64,000 nucleotides of DNA from Pararobbsia alpina (GCF_902859895.1 NZ_CADIKM010000006.1:186001-250000), one strand, 5' to 3'; shown: positions 23,001-31,536, counted from the stretch's first letter. Numbers and translations are program-made. The notes: generated from the letters alone by a model not told the origin.

Positions 23001-23081
23001 GACCGAGAAGCGAAACAGCCACCGGTCGATGGGCGAACGGAAGCGCTTGACCGGTTTTGACCTGTTATGAATGGCGGCCAC
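20079..23081 (-). CDS. Membrane GGDEF/EAL protein with 7TM-type sensor and PAS domain
   Basis: This predicted inner-membrane c-di-GMP enzyme has 1000 aa. The first transmembrane helix is near residues 25-45, then a periplasmic domain of about 140 residues, then a block of about seven hydrophobic helices (residues roughly 195-390) like the 7TMR-DISM sensor. A PAS domain follows (YDVTPIGLFTLRSDGSFVRANPA), then GGDEF with an intact RVGGDEF active site. The EAL domain reads EVL in DFEVLLRMRG but keeps DDFGAGYTSFNYLKEL, so phosphodiesterase activity is plausible. GTG at 23081 behind AAAGGAAG is preferred over longer in-frame options. Cyclase or phosphodiesterase dominance cannot be decided from sequence. 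Confidence 0.9.
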   Translation of the reverse strand: MAAIHNRSKPVKRFRSPIDRWLFRFSVYLVPVVVAMVSVVTLLIFPNQFTVAKRHPLHFQAISDRDASLDPAAALIRLNGTPQLVQYSTHLSEAPVWFRTTAPSLAANDATEVELPSRHAERVACWRASDLHSLGEASHAEGSRGDMRLVKAGFAVNLGRTLVPVELLCRATFSGPARLSIDAWRAADLHTSSADFHASAGMLEGGLLTLAVFVLITALINREWSYVMFAVWLVGNLRLCANTMGWDTQWLDRTIPYEWMPLVRKVTFGCYYPVTAALFRQLFRRELKQVGYWWLLRTGQYLGLVMLVLAFVLPYRHFIPVLWGIGSFGLSMLIFLLAVILMRTHSRVAMWYSASLGVVLFAMLSEVIGAAFGIKALADGVNAVTAALMSSMMAALAIAEQIRFERAHRRQAQVELRNTYDVTPIGLFTLRSDGSFVRANPALRTMLDLQGVGHAHRRWQDFFEFGAWAKLEAVAAERRDAEVEIRGVPGEGGTVNEARYYLVKAIRSNELIEGSLQDITERSHALEQLRFMSEHDPLTGSLNRRGVEKALNRHALGDVPGRLLSLAYVDLDRFKLVNDLFGHRAGDEVLKQVTQRIQAVVSSSEKVGRVGGDEFIIVFPDTSIELATGLCHAIIDAIRGAPYQVGNRAFKIEASIGLVEVTAGIRTHDAVSAADRACREAKAGRQDRMVIYGRDASVFRERAEELKLIETLGGDLEPLGLTLFMQPIMSLSAPGQSLDFEVLLRMRGPDGTLIPAPKIIQAAERSGNIAAIDRWVVTTTLEWLQRHRAELPQTRFVCVNLSGGSLNDEQFIEDVFAVLARFGPLVEMLCFEITEGVALHDLDNTRRFIARVHELGGKIALDDFGAGYTSFNYLKELSADALKIDGAFIKSMASHPANVAIVEAIVALARNLGMRSIAEWVEDYNTLAALAELGVDYVQGYVIAKPMPGERILGAHNAAAFIEDAQVRAFVGGNARRRGALDEDFGGFGSEFQRTGSDLH

Positions 23082-23238
23082 GTTTGTCTTCCTTTCAAGC
23101 CTGCGCGATTCCCACGCGCTCCCCGCACAACACAACGCGCGTCGCCAACGCCGGCCCTACCTGACTATCGAGGAAACCGTACCCTGCCCGACGCGCGGCG
23201 CGGCCAGCACAAGCGTGCTGACCGCGCCCCCCTTCACA

Positions 23239-24021
23239 TCACATGCCGTACTGCTGTTCAGCGAATCCTACAGGGTCTTCAACAAAAGATAAATCCAAGT
23301 CAAGCCGCCCGATGTCAGGATGAGACGTCTGGAATACCAGCGTGAACAGAGGATGTCCGATCGCCTGCCAGCGTGACTCCGCCTCGGCGACCCGTCCCGC
23401 GAGTATCCGGTGCGGCAGGTTGCCGACATGCTGCATCGGGATGTAGCCCAGGTCCGGGAACACATCCTCGAAGAGCATCGTCTCGTACTCGCGGTCGATT
23501 GGCGCGCGTGCGGTGATCACCATGTATTCGATGTCCCGCTGCTGGCAGTAAAGGAACAAGGCCTTGAACAACATGGTCTTGACCACCCGGCCGATCTGGC
23601 CACCCGCGACACCGAGCCGGGTTGCCTCGGCCAGACGACGGCCCTTAAGCCAGGGTGGCAATTTGACCGACTGCTCGAGCGCAAGTGGCGCCAACCGGTT
23701 GGTCTGGATCCGCATGGTGCCGAGCGGCGCCCCGTCGAGTTTCGACTCGGCCAGCAAGATGGCTGTGCCGGCCTCGCGGTCGGCGAGATCGGGCTCGCAC
23801 ATACGCGTCGCAAGCTCGGGCAAATGCCGCGCATAGGCCGAGCGCCGAACCTCGACGGCCTTGAGCAAGGCAGGCTCGTCGGCCACCACGCGAATCGTAA
23901 ACGGCAGGCGCTGAGTCGTCCGTGCATACGGAACCGTCGAATGCGCCACGCTTGTATCCGCGGGCATTCCGTCGCTACTGTCGGAGGAAGCACCGTTGTT
24001 TTTCTTGAAGTGCTGCTTCAT
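23239..24021 (-). CDS. FeeM-like N-acyl amino acid synthase / GNAT-fold acyltransferase
   Basis: The 260-aa protein has a polar, Ser-rich first 40 residues, then a GNAT-like core. It resembles the FeeM family, which makes N-acyl amino acids from acyl-ACP and is structurally close to acyl-homoserine lactone synthases. Supporting segments are EVRRSAYARHLPEL, ILLAESKLDGAPLGTMRIQTN and GRRLAEATRLGVAGGQIGRV. The start MKQHFKKNN is chosen, with AGGGG 6 nt upstream. It is 158 nt upstream of the GGDEF/EAL gene on the same strand. The product could be a signal or a surfactant-like lipid; the acyl acceptor cannot be read. A general GNAT acetyltransferase is the alternative. Confidence 0.7.
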   Translation of the reverse strand: MKQHFKKNNGASSDSSDGMPADTSVAHSTVPYARTTQRLPFTIRVVADEPALLKAVEVRRSAYARHLPELATRMCEPDLADREAGTAILLAESKLDGAPLGTMRIQTNRLAPLALEQSVKLPPWLKGRRLAEATRLGVAGGQIGRVVKTMLFKALFLYCQQRDIEYMVITARAPIDREYETMLFEDVFPDLGYIPMQHVGNLPHRILAGRVAEAESRWQAIGHPLFTLVFQTSHPDIGRLDLDLSFVEDPVGFAEQQYGM

Positions 24022-24135
24022 GTCTAACCCCTGTAGTGAAAGTAAGAAAATTGCGTCCGCCACGGATGGCGTCGGCAACCTCAGACTCTCACGTAAGACA
24101 ATTCGACAGGCAGCCCGAAAGCACTGAATAGAAGG

Positions 24136-24153
24136 GGTTTTTGCTAAAAAACC
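24136..24153. terminator. Stem-loop between the FeeM-like gene and puuB
   Basis: GGTTTTT and AAAAACC pair around GCTA, 54 bp before the end of puuB's 3' side (puuB stops at 24207). Being symmetric with a U-rich stem on both strands it could terminate puuB transcription, which reads towards it. Confidence 0.45.
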
Positions 24154-24206
24154 ACCGCGGGATGGCTTTAGAAGACTTGAGGCCTTGCGCCTGTGGTACC
24201 TCGCGA

Positions 24207-25502
24207 CTATAGCCAGTCGCGCAAGCGGAACCAGGCCATGGCGAGCACCAGCGCCGGCATGCGCAGCATGGCGCCGCCAGGGAAATCGCGGTGCTCGAGC
24301 TTCGCGAAGATGTCGAAGCGGCTCGCCTGCCCGGCGATCGCTTCGGCGATCAGTTGGCCAGCAAGGCCGGTCGTGTTGACGCCGTGCCCTGAAAATCCCT
24401 GAGCGAAGTAGACGGTCGGTGCCAGACGCCCGAAATGTGGCGCGCGGTTCATCGTGATGTCACAGAAGCCGCCCCATGCATAGTCGATCTTCACGTCATC
24501 GAGCTGGGGGAAGGTCTTGAGCATGTCGCGCCGCATCGCCTGTGCGAGGTTCGGCGGCTGCATCGTCGAATAGCTGACCTTGCCGCCCCAGAGCAGCCGC
24601 CGGTCGGGCGACATGCGAAAGTAATCGAGGACAAAACGACTGTCGCAGATGGCCGCGTCAGCCGGCATCAGCGCATTGCCGCGCGTCTCGCCGAGCGGTT
24701 CGGTCGCGATCACATAGGTGCCGACCGGCATGATCTTGCGCGCTGTCGCGGGCGCGAGCTTGCCAAGATAGGCATTGCAGGCGAGCACCACGAACTTCGC
24801 CGAGACCTGTCCATGAGCTGTCGAGGCCCGATGCTTGCCCGCTGCGGGCTGCTCGAGGCGGGTGACGAAACTGTTTTCAAAAATACGCACACCCGCATCG
24901 CGTGCGGCGCGCGCAAGACCTAGCGTGTAGTTGAGTGGGTGCAAATGACCGCTGTCGGGGTCATGGAGACCGCCGATATAGCGATCCGACTGGACATAGC
25001 GCCCCATCTCCGCCTTCGGCACCCACGTAAGGCGATCGTAACCAAATCGCCTGGCCGCCGCGTCCCGGCCCGCAAGCAGCTCGCCTTCGTCGCGCGGCTT
25101 GTTGCCCGCATGCAGATAGCCGAAGCTCAGGTCACAGTCGATCGCATGCTTCTCGACACGGTGCCGGATGATCTCGATGGTCTCCTGCCCCATCCGCCAG
25201 ACTTGCTGGATCTCGGACTCGGACAGTTTCCCGCTGAAGGTATCGATCCCGCATGCATAGCCGGCGATCATCTGGCCGCCATTGCGCCCACTCGCGCCCC
25301 AACCGACCTTCGAGGCTTCGAGCACGACGACCGACAGGCCCCGCTCGGCAAGGTTCAGCGCCGCGGAGATGCCCGTCAGGCCCGCGCCGATCACACAGAC
25401 ATCGGCCTCGAGCGCACCCTCGAGTGCGGCATAGGGAGGGTGTTCGTGCGCGGTCGCGGCGTACCACGACGGTTCATGCGGCTGGTTTGCGATATTGAAC
25501 AT
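24207..25502 (-). CDS. puuB: Gamma-glutamylputrescine oxidase
   Basis: This FAD-dependent amine oxidase (431 aa) is predicted to oxidise gamma-glutamylputrescine to gamma-glutamyl-gamma-aminobutyraldehyde, releasing ammonia and peroxide. The Rossmann motif is ADVCVIGAGLTGISAALNLAERG, followed by GWGASGRNGGQMIAGY, typical of PuuB/DadA-like DAO proteins. The C-terminal FAD region has APTVYFAQGFSGHGVNTTGLAG. The start MFNIANQPHEPSWY has no strong ribosome-binding site; a TTG 12 nt upstream is the alternative. It is last in the minus-strand polyamine operon, 78 nt after the porin gene. A close paralogue lies at 41079-42371, outside the operon. Confidence 0.9.
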   Translation of the reverse strand: MFNIANQPHEPSWYAATAHEHPPYAALEGALEADVCVIGAGLTGISAALNLAERGLSVVVLEASKVGWGASGRNGGQMIAGYACGIDTFSGKLSESEIQQVWRMGQETIEIIRHRVEKHAIDCDLSFGYLHAGNKPRDEGELLAGRDAAARRFGYDRLTWVPKAEMGRYVQSDRYIGGLHDPDSGHLHPLNYTLGLARAARDAGVRIFENSFVTRLEQPAAGKHRASTAHGQVSAKFVVLACNAYLGKLAPATARKIMPVGTYVIATEPLGETRGNALMPADAAICDSRFVLDYFRMSPDRRLLWGGKVSYSTMQPPNLAQAMRRDMLKTFPQLDDVKIDYAWGGFCDITMNRAPHFGRLAPTVYFAQGFSGHGVNTTGLAGQLIAEAIAGQASRFDIFAKLEHRDFPGGAMLRMPALVLAMAWFRLRDWL

Positions 25503-25580
25503 GGGACAAGGCAAGAGAACGGCCGCCGTGGCCGGACTGCCGATCGCGGGCAGTCCGGCCGGCAGCGGCAGCGGGCTTCG

Positions 25581-27143
25581 TCAGAACGAGTAGATCAGCT
25601 GCGTGCCCAACAGGTCGTTGCTCTTCGAGTACGAACCGTCGGCGCGGAGGAACACATTCTGGCTGGCCCAGTCGTGGCGGTATTCCATCTTGACCGTGAT
25701 CTGGTTGGTCGGATAGAACAGCAGGTCGAACGCGACATCCTGGCGGTTGGCGCCACTGCAATCGCTGCCATTGCCGCCGTTGGCAACCGAATTGGCCAGG
25801 CACTCGCGCGAGATGCCAAAGCCGTTGTACGGATCGCCCCCCAGGCCGTCCAGCGCAATCCCCCCTCCGCCGCCACCGTTCTTGTGGTCGCCGAGATAGT
25901 CATAACGCGCCGTCCATCCCATGCGGCCCAGCGTCGGCACGGTGAAGCCCTTGTGCGCCTGCAGCGACAGGCCATACCACTGTGCCTGACCGCCGTTGAA
26001 CGCGGCATGCTCCTGCTGACCGTAGTCGAGTTCGGCATTGAGCAACCAATCGGCGGTCGTGTATGTCATGTCCACTTCGCCGAACACGAAGGTGCCTGCC
26101 GAACTGGTGCCAAGCCCACCTGGACCATAGAACACCGGAATCGGATTGCCCGCGTCGTCGGTCGCCGGTGTCGCGCCCAGAGTTTGACGACCGATATTGA
26201 ATGAGCCACCGATATCGAGCCGGCTGTTGGCCGTGTAGTCGACGCGGCCAGTGAGAGTCGGAATCTTGTTGCTCGTCGTTATCGGATCGCCGAACTGATT
26301 GACGCCGGTCTGGGTAATCGAACCATACGTACGGTACTGCTCGTTGCCCACGAAGAACTTCCACGCCCAGTCACCCTTGGTGTAGTTCGCACCCGCGCCG
26401 ATATAGCTGCCCGGATCGGAGAAGTCATACAGCAGGTTGTGGGTCAGCGTGTTCATCAGGTTCGACTGCTGAACCTCGTAGCCGCCGAAGCTCGGGATCA
26501 AGCCGAACACCGCCGTCCATTCGGCCGTCACCGGCACATTGATGACCGCCGTGTTCAGGATGTTGTTGCCGATATCGCCATGCTCGTTGGTCAGCAGCGT
26601 AATGCCGTTGCCGCGATTTGGCATCAACGTGATTTCAGCCGATGGCGCCATCGGGCCGACACCGAAGGTCTTCTTGATGTCGAGATAGAGATCCCCGAAC
26701 GTGCTGTTGTAGTACTGGTAAGCCGAGTCATGGTTCGCGAAGAGGAAGCTCGAAGAGCTTTGCGCACGGTTATAGATATACGTCGGATCGAGATACCCCG
26801 TCACAGACAGGCCCGCGAGCGGCCCGGTCTGTGCGGCGTCGTTGAGCGTATCGACCTTCAGCTGCTGGTTCGCGACCTGTTCCTTCATCTGGTCCACCTG
26901 GGCGTTCGTCAGGTTTGCAGGTGCGTTGTCGTATTCGGGCGTGCCGGGCTGCGCGGTGACCGCCGCCGTGGCGGCAGGCGCTGTGACCGGCGCCGCTGCC
27001 TGTGCGTGCTCGAGCGCATCGACTTTCTTTTGCAAGACAGCCAGCTGCGCCTTGAGCTCCTTGATCTCGCTGCTCGTCGAATCCGCCATCGCGAGTCCCG
27101 GCACGGTCGCCGCGACCAGCAGGCAGATAAGCTTCTTCTTCAT
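25581..27143 (-). CDS. Outer-membrane porin-like protein (DUF3138-like)
   Basis: This predicted outer-membrane beta-barrel has 520 aa. A signal peptide (residues 1-20, ICLLVAATVPGLAMA) precedes a coiled-coil segment (EIKELKAQLAVLQKKVDALEH) and an Ala/Pro linker. The rest is rich in Gly, Asn, aromatic residues and alternating strands, ending with an aromatic residue (GTQLIYSF), as barrels do. It resembles Burkholderia DUF3138 proteins; the family name is from memory. The start MKKKLI at 27143 is chosen because GGAG lies 7 nt ahead. Placement between the ABC permeases and puuB suggests it carries polyamines across the outer membrane, which is inference. Putative Gly-rich loop: six consecutive Gly near residue 420. 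Confidence 0.82.
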   Translation of the reverse strand: MKKKLICLLVAATVPGLAMADSTSSEIKELKAQLAVLQKKVDALEHAQAAAPVTAPAATAAVTAQPGTPEYDNAPANLTNAQVDQMKEQVANQQLKVDTLNDAAQTGPLAGLSVTGYLDPTYIYNRAQSSSSFLFANHDSAYQYYNSTFGDLYLDIKKTFGVGPMAPSAEITLMPNRGNGITLLTNEHGDIGNNILNTAVINVPVTAEWTAVFGLIPSFGGYEVQQSNLMNTLTHNLLYDFSDPGSYIGAGANYTKGDWAWKFFVGNEQYRTYGSITQTGVNQFGDPITTSNKIPTLTGRVDYTANSRLDIGGSFNIGRQTLGATPATDDAGNPIPVFYGPGGLGTSSAGTFVFGEVDMTYTTADWLLNAELDYGQQEHAAFNGGQAQWYGLSLQAHKGFTVPTLGRMGWTARYDYLGDHKNGGGGGGIALDGLGGDPYNGFGISRECLANSVANGGNGSDCSGANRQDVAFDLLFYPTNQITVKMEYRHDWASQNVFLRADGSYSKSNDLLGTQLIYSF

Positions 27144-27211
27144 GACCATTCTCCGTAGTGAGTCTTGCGTCGCAAACTATTAGAAAGTTTCTTTTATTAC
27201 GTTGCAGAACT

Positions 27212-28084
27212 TCAGGTCGACGTCACGCCGACTGGCGCCGCGACCGGCACCGGTGCAAACGCCAGCTGCATGTCGCGAGCACGTTTGCGTTCCTTCGACA
27301 CGAGCACCTGATTCACGACGATCACCCCGACCGTCACGATGCTGATGAACAGCGTGGCCAATGCATTCATTTCAGGGTTCAGCCCGAGGCGGACCCGCGA
27401 GAACACCACCAGGGGCAGCGTGGTCGAACCCGGGCCGGACAGGAAGGCCGACAGCACAAGGTCGTCGATCGACAAGGTGAACGACAGCAACCAGCCCGAC
27501 AGGATCGCCTGCGAGATCAGCGGAATCGTGATCACGAAGAAGACCTTGAGCGGTGTTGCGCCGAGATCGAGCGCGGCCTCCTCGATCGAGCGGTTCATCT
27601 CCTTGAGCCGCGACTGGACGATGATCGCGACATAAGAAATGCACAGCATGACGTGGCCGATCCAGATCGTGAGCATGCCGCGGCCCTTGGGCCAACCGAG
27701 CAGCTGCTGCATCGCGACGAACAGCAGGAGCAGCGAGATGCCCTGGATGACTTCGGGGATCACGAGTGGCGCGTTGATCATGCCTGTGAACAGCGTGAAG
27801 CCCTTGAAGCGGCCGAAACGCGCCATTACGAAGCCGGCCCAGGTGCCGATGACGACCGACGCGGTGGCCGTCATCAGGGCGATCTTCAGGCTGAGCCACG
27901 CGGCCTGCAGCAGTTCGGTATCGTCGAGTAGCGCCGCATACCAGCGTGTCGAGAAACCGCTCCAGACCGTCACGAGCTTTGACTCGTTGAACGAGAAGAT
28001 GACGAGACTCAGAATCGGCCCATAGAGAAACACAAAGCCGATGGTCAGCACGGTGACCGACAGGGCCTTATTGGGCTTGATCAT
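27212..28084 (-). CDS. potI: Polyamine ABC transporter permease (PotI type)
   Basis: This is one of the two inner-membrane permease subunits of a spermidine/putrescine ABC transporter (290 aa, about six transmembrane helices). The EAA loop that docks to the ATPase is EEAALDLGATPLKVFFVITIP. The start overlaps the potH stop by 4 bp (ATGA), showing translational coupling. Sequence such as SLVIFSFNESKLVTVWSGFSTRWYAALL is typical of the PotI/YdcV branch. It is the last gene of potFGHI, followed after 68 nt by the porin gene. Confidence 0.92.
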   Translation of the reverse strand: MIKPNKALSVTVLTIGFVFLYGPILSLVIFSFNESKLVTVWSGFSTRWYAALLDDTELLQAAWLSLKIALMTATASVVIGTWAGFVMARFGRFKGFTLFTGMINAPLVIPEVIQGISLLLLFVAMQQLLGWPKGRGMLTIWIGHVMLCISYVAIIVQSRLKEMNRSIEEAALDLGATPLKVFFVITIPLISQAILSGWLLSFTLSIDDLVLSAFLSGPGSTTLPLVVFSRVRLGLNPEMNALATLFISIVTVGVIVVNQVLVSKERKRARDMQLAFAPVPVAAPVGVTST

Positions 28085-29001
28085 GACTTGCCCTCCATTT
28101 CACGAACCTGGTAGTACTGGAACACGGCCATCGGCACGAGCAGCAACATCACCATCGCGACCGTGACCGCCGAGGCCATCGGCCAGTCGACGTCATTGAA
28201 GAACTCGTCCCACATGACGCGGCCGATCATCAGTGTGTCGGCACCGCCGAGCAGTTCCGGAATCACGTACTCACCGACCGCCGGGATGAACACCAGAAGA
28301 CAGCCCGCGATGATCCCGTTCTTCGAGAGCGGCAGCGTAATCCGGAAGAACACCGTCCACGGCTTGGCCCCGAGGTCATAGGCCGCCTCGAGCAGCGTGA
28401 GATCCATCTTGACCAGGTGCGCATAGAGCGGCATCACGAGGAACGGCAGGTACGAATAGACCATGCCGATATAGACGCCCGCATCGCTGTGATAGAGACG
28501 CAGCGGCGTATGAAGCATGCCGATACCGATCAGGAAGTGATTGAGCAGGCCATCGTCCTTGAGAATGCCGATCCACGCGTACACGCGGATCAGGAACGAG
28601 GTCCAGAACGGCAGCATGACCGCCATCATCAGCAGATTGCGCGTGGCCGGATTCGATCGCGCGATGTAGTACGCCATCGGATAGCCGATCAGGAGGCAGA
28701 ACACCGTCGAAATCGCGGCCATCTTCAGCGAACTCAGATAGGTCGCCACATAGAGGCTGTCCTGCAGCAGGAACAGATAGTGACCGAGCTGGAACGCGAA
28801 ATTGACGACACCGTCCTTGATCTGGACCAGGTCGGTATAAGGCGGCACCGACAGTTGGGCATCCGCGAAGCTGATCTTGAGCACGAGCACGAAGGGCACG
28901 GCGAAGAACAGCACCAGCCAGAGAAACGGCGCGGCGATCACGAGTGTGCGTCCCGAGGGGGCGAACCGCCGCAAGGGGTTGAACATGCGTGGGGTATTCA
29001 T
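28081..29001 (-). CDS. potH: Polyamine ABC transporter permease (PotH type)
   Basis: This inner-membrane permease subunit (306 aa) pairs with PotI. About six hydrophobic helices are visible, starting with TLVIAAPFLWLVLFFAVPFVLV, and the EAA loop is LEAAYDLGAKPWTVFFRITLP. Its ATG at 29001 overlaps the potG stop by 4 bp and its stop overlaps potI by 4 bp, so potG-potH-potI are tightly coupled. An upstream in-frame start would add 11 residues inside potG and is rejected. Substrate preference, putrescine rather than spermidine, is inferred from the neighbouring putrescine genes. Confidence 0.93.
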   Translation of the reverse strand: MNTPRMFNPLRRFAPSGRTLVIAAPFLWLVLFFAVPFVLVLKISFADAQLSVPPYTDLVQIKDGVVNFAFQLGHYLFLLQDSLYVATYLSSLKMAAISTVFCLLIGYPMAYYIARSNPATRNLLMMAVMLPFWTSFLIRVYAWIGILKDDGLLNHFLIGIGMLHTPLRLYHSDAGVYIGMVYSYLPFLVMPLYAHLVKMDLTLLEAAYDLGAKPWTVFFRITLPLSKNGIIAGCLLVFIPAVGEYVIPELLGGADTLMIGRVMWDEFFNDVDWPMASAVTVAMVMLLLVPMAVFQYYQVREMEGKS

Positions 29002-30152
29002 TGCGTGAGCACCGTGCCGGAGGAAGCCGACCATGAGACGTAGACCTCGTCGCCGAAAGCCGGGGCGCCCTCACGCATCAGACGCGAACTCGAGAGATTC
29101 GCCACCACGATCTTGCCGCTTGGAAGCTTCACGTGATAGAGCGTATAGCTGCCCATGTAGGCGATATTGCTGACCTCGCCTCGCGCGTAGTTGTCGATCG
29201 CTTCTTCTGGCTTCGCCGTCGTCACGAGCACGCGTTCGGGCCGGATCGAGATCGACACGGGCATGCCGAGCGGACCGGTGATGCCGTGGCTGATGTGCAT
29301 GCGGACCGCAAGATCCGGCGATTCGACATAGATATGGTCGGGCTCGTCCTCGACGACTTGGCCGTCGAACAGATTGGTCGAGCCGATGAACTGCGCCGAG
29401 AAGCGCGTGTTCGGATATTCGTAGACCTCGCTCGGCGTGCCGACCTGGACGATCTTGCCTTCGCTCATGACGGCGAGGCGGCTTGCCATCGTCATCGCCT
29501 CTTCCTGGTCGTGGGTCACCATCACACAGGTCACGTCGACCTTGTCGATGATGCTCACGAGTTCAAGCTGCGTCTTGTGGCGAATCTGCTTGTCGAGCGC
29601 CGACATCGGCTCGTCGAGTAACAGCAACTTGGGCCGCTTGACCAGACTGCGCGCGAGCGCAACGCGCTGCTGCTGTCCCCCCGAGAGCTGGTGCGGCTTG
29701 CGCTGCGCATAGCGGCCCATCTGCACGAGCTCGAGCGCATCCTTGACGCGCTCGCGGATCTCGGCCTTCGGGGTGCCTTCCTGTTTGAGCCCGAATGCGA
29801 TATTGCCCTCGACCGTCATATGCGGGAACAGAGCATAGGACTGGAACATCATGTTGACCGGACGCTTGTACGGCGGCAGCGCCGCGAGGTCTTCGCCATC
29901 CACGAAGACGCGGCCCGAAGTCGCGGATTCGAAACCCGCGAGAATCCGCAGCAGCGTCGATTTGCCGCAACCCGAGCTGCCGAGCAGCGCGAACAGCTCA
30001 TTCTTCTGGATCGACAGGGTGACATTGTCGACCGCGACGCTGTCGCCGAACTTCTTGACGACGTTGTCGATCCGGATGAAGTCGGGCGTTGCGCGCCGCG
30101 CATCGGCACGTGCGCCGGTCTTCAATATGCCCGCGGGCAGGGAGAAGTTCAT
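28998..30152 (-). CDS. potG: Polyamine ABC transporter ATP-binding protein
   Basis: This cytoplasmic ATPase subunit (384 aa) powers putrescine import. Walker A is LLGSSGCGKSTLLR, the signature is HQLSGGQQQRVALARSL, Walker B is LLLLDEPMSALDKQ and the switch histidine is in MVTHDQEEAM. A C-terminal TOBE domain follows, as in PotA/PotG. The first 25 residues are a polar extension. It lies downstream of potF with a 262-nt gap that contains a strong hairpin, and upstream of potH with a 4-bp overlap. It resembles spermidine PotA as well, but the order potFGHI supports PotG. Confidence 0.94.
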   Translation of the reverse strand: MNFSLPAGILKTGARADARRATPDFIRIDNVVKKFGDSVAVDNVTLSIQKNELFALLGSSGCGKSTLLRILAGFESATSGRVFVDGEDLAALPPYKRPVNMMFQSYALFPHMTVEGNIAFGLKQEGTPKAEIRERVKDALELVQMGRYAQRKPHQLSGGQQQRVALARSLVKRPKLLLLDEPMSALDKQIRHKTQLELVSIIDKVDVTCVMVTHDQEEAMTMASRLAVMSEGKIVQVGTPSEVYEYPNTRFSAQFIGSTNLFDGQVVEDEPDHIYVESPDLAVRMHISHGITGPLGMPVSISIRPERVLVTTAKPEEAIDNYARGEVSNIAYMGSYTLYHVKLPSGKIVVANLSSSRLMREGAPAFGDEVYVSWSASSGTVLTQ

Positions 30153-30224
30153 CAGACAACCCTTTTTAAAAATTTAGCGTGCAAAGCCCCATTGCGTGCA
30201 CCGGAGGGCGCCGCAATTCCTGCG

Positions 30225-30258
30225 GGTTTCACCGGCTTGATGGCCAGCCGGTGAAACC
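30225..30258 (-). terminator. Strong hairpin between potF and potG
   Basis: GGTTTCACCGGCT (30225-30237) and AGCCGGTGAAACC (30246-30258) form a perfect 13-bp stem with an 8-nt loop. No U-tract follows on the transcribed minus strand. Such hairpins after binding-protein genes usually stabilise the upstream mRNA or partly terminate, giving more binding protein than permease. Confidence 0.6.
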
Positions 30259-30414
30259 GACATGCGTGATCGTAAAACCGGGCCCTGCACGAAATGTCGC
30301 TGGGCGCCCCTGCGCATCGCTCACGTGCCGCTATGTGTTCTCATGTGCTACGTACATGCTCTCGCACCCAGCGGCCTCTTAGCGCTCAGACACTCGGGAC
30401 AATAGCCCGTGTGC

Positions 30415-31536
30415 TCAGCGGCCCGTCTTCAGTTCGGCCCACAGACGGTTTTCGAGACGAAGGATGTCCGAAGGCACGGGCTTCATGACGGTCAGCTTGT
30501 TCATGACTTCGGGCGGCGGGAACACATTGGTGTCGTTGGCCGTGACAGGATCGATGAACTGCTTCGACGCCGCATTCGCGGTCGGATAGAACACCTCGTT
30601 GGTGATACCCGCGCTGACCTTCGGCTGCTCGATATAGTTGATCCACTTCAACGCGGCTTCAGGATGCGGCGCGTCCTTCGGGATCACCATGACGTCGAGC
30701 CACAGCAGGCCGCCGTCCTTCGGATTTGAGAATTTGATCTCGTACGAACGCTTGGCTTCGCTCGCACGGCGGCGCGCAATGCCCACGTCGCCCGAATAGC
30801 CGAACGCGACACAGATGTCGTTGTTCGCGAGATCGTTGATGTAGCCCGAGGAGTTGAACTGCGTGATGTAGGGGCGGACTTTCTTGAGCACTTCGAGCGC
30901 GGCCATGTAGTCGGCCGGATTGGTGCTGTTCGGGTCCTTGTGCAGATACTGGAGCACGGCCGGGAACAGGTCGGACGCCGAATCGAGGAACGACACGCCA
31001 CAACCCTTGAGCTTCGAGAGGTTCGCCGGGTCGAATAGCAGCGCCCAGCTGTCGACCGGCGCATTGTCGCCGAACGCCTTCTTGACGGCCTCGACGTTAT
31101 AGCCGATACCGTCGGTGCCCCACGCCCAGGGCACGCCGTACTGGTTGCCCGGGTCGGCCTGCGCGACGAGCTTCATCAGCGTCGGATCGAGGTTGCTCAG
31201 GTTCGGCAGTTTCGACTTGTCGAGCTTTTGGTAGATGCCGGCCTGGATCTGCTTGGCCATGTAGGTCGAGGTCGGCACGACGATGTCGTAGCCCGAACTA
31301 CCGGCCAGCATCTTTGCCTGCAGCGTATCGTCGCTGTCGTAGTTGTCGTACTTGACCTGGATCCCGGTTTCCTTCTCGAAATTCGGAATGGTGTCCTTGC
31401 CGATATAGTCCGACCAGTTGTACACATTCAGGGTGGTATCGGCGGCATGCGCCGCCGGTGCGATCATCGAACCGGTCAACGACATCGCGATCCATGCCGT
31501 CGCGAACAGGGTCCTGCGAAGATGACAAGCGCTCAT
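30415..31536 (-). CDS. potF: Periplasmic putrescine-binding protein
   Basis: This is the periplasmic substrate-binding protein (373 aa) of the PotFGHI system. A signal peptide ends near APAAHAAD. The mature N-terminus TTLNVYNWSDYIGKDTIPNF is a PotF/PotD/SpuD hallmark, and YGVPWAWGTDGIGYN and LDSASDLFPAVL carry residues that line the polyamine pocket in this family. It follows the aminotransferase by 133 nt and precedes potG by 262 nt. Spermidine-preferring SpuE-type proteins are similar; the surrounding putrescine enzymes make putrescine the likelier ligand. Confidence 0.94.
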   Translation of the reverse strand: MSACHLRRTLFATAWIAMSLTGSMIAPAAHAADTTLNVYNWSDYIGKDTIPNFEKETGIQVKYDNYDSDDTLQAKMLAGSSGYDIVVPTSTYMAKQIQAGIYQKLDKSKLPNLSNLDPTLMKLVAQADPGNQYGVPWAWGTDGIGYNVEAVKKAFGDNAPVDSWALLFDPANLSKLKGCGVSFLDSASDLFPAVLQYLHKDPNSTNPADYMAALEVLKKVRPYITQFNSSGYINDLANNDICVAFGYSGDVGIARRRASEAKRSYEIKFSNPKDGGLLWLDVMVIPKDAPHPEAALKWINYIEQPKVSAGITNEVFYPTANAASKQFIDPVTANDTNVFPPPEVMNKLTVMKPVPSDILRLENRLWAELKTGR

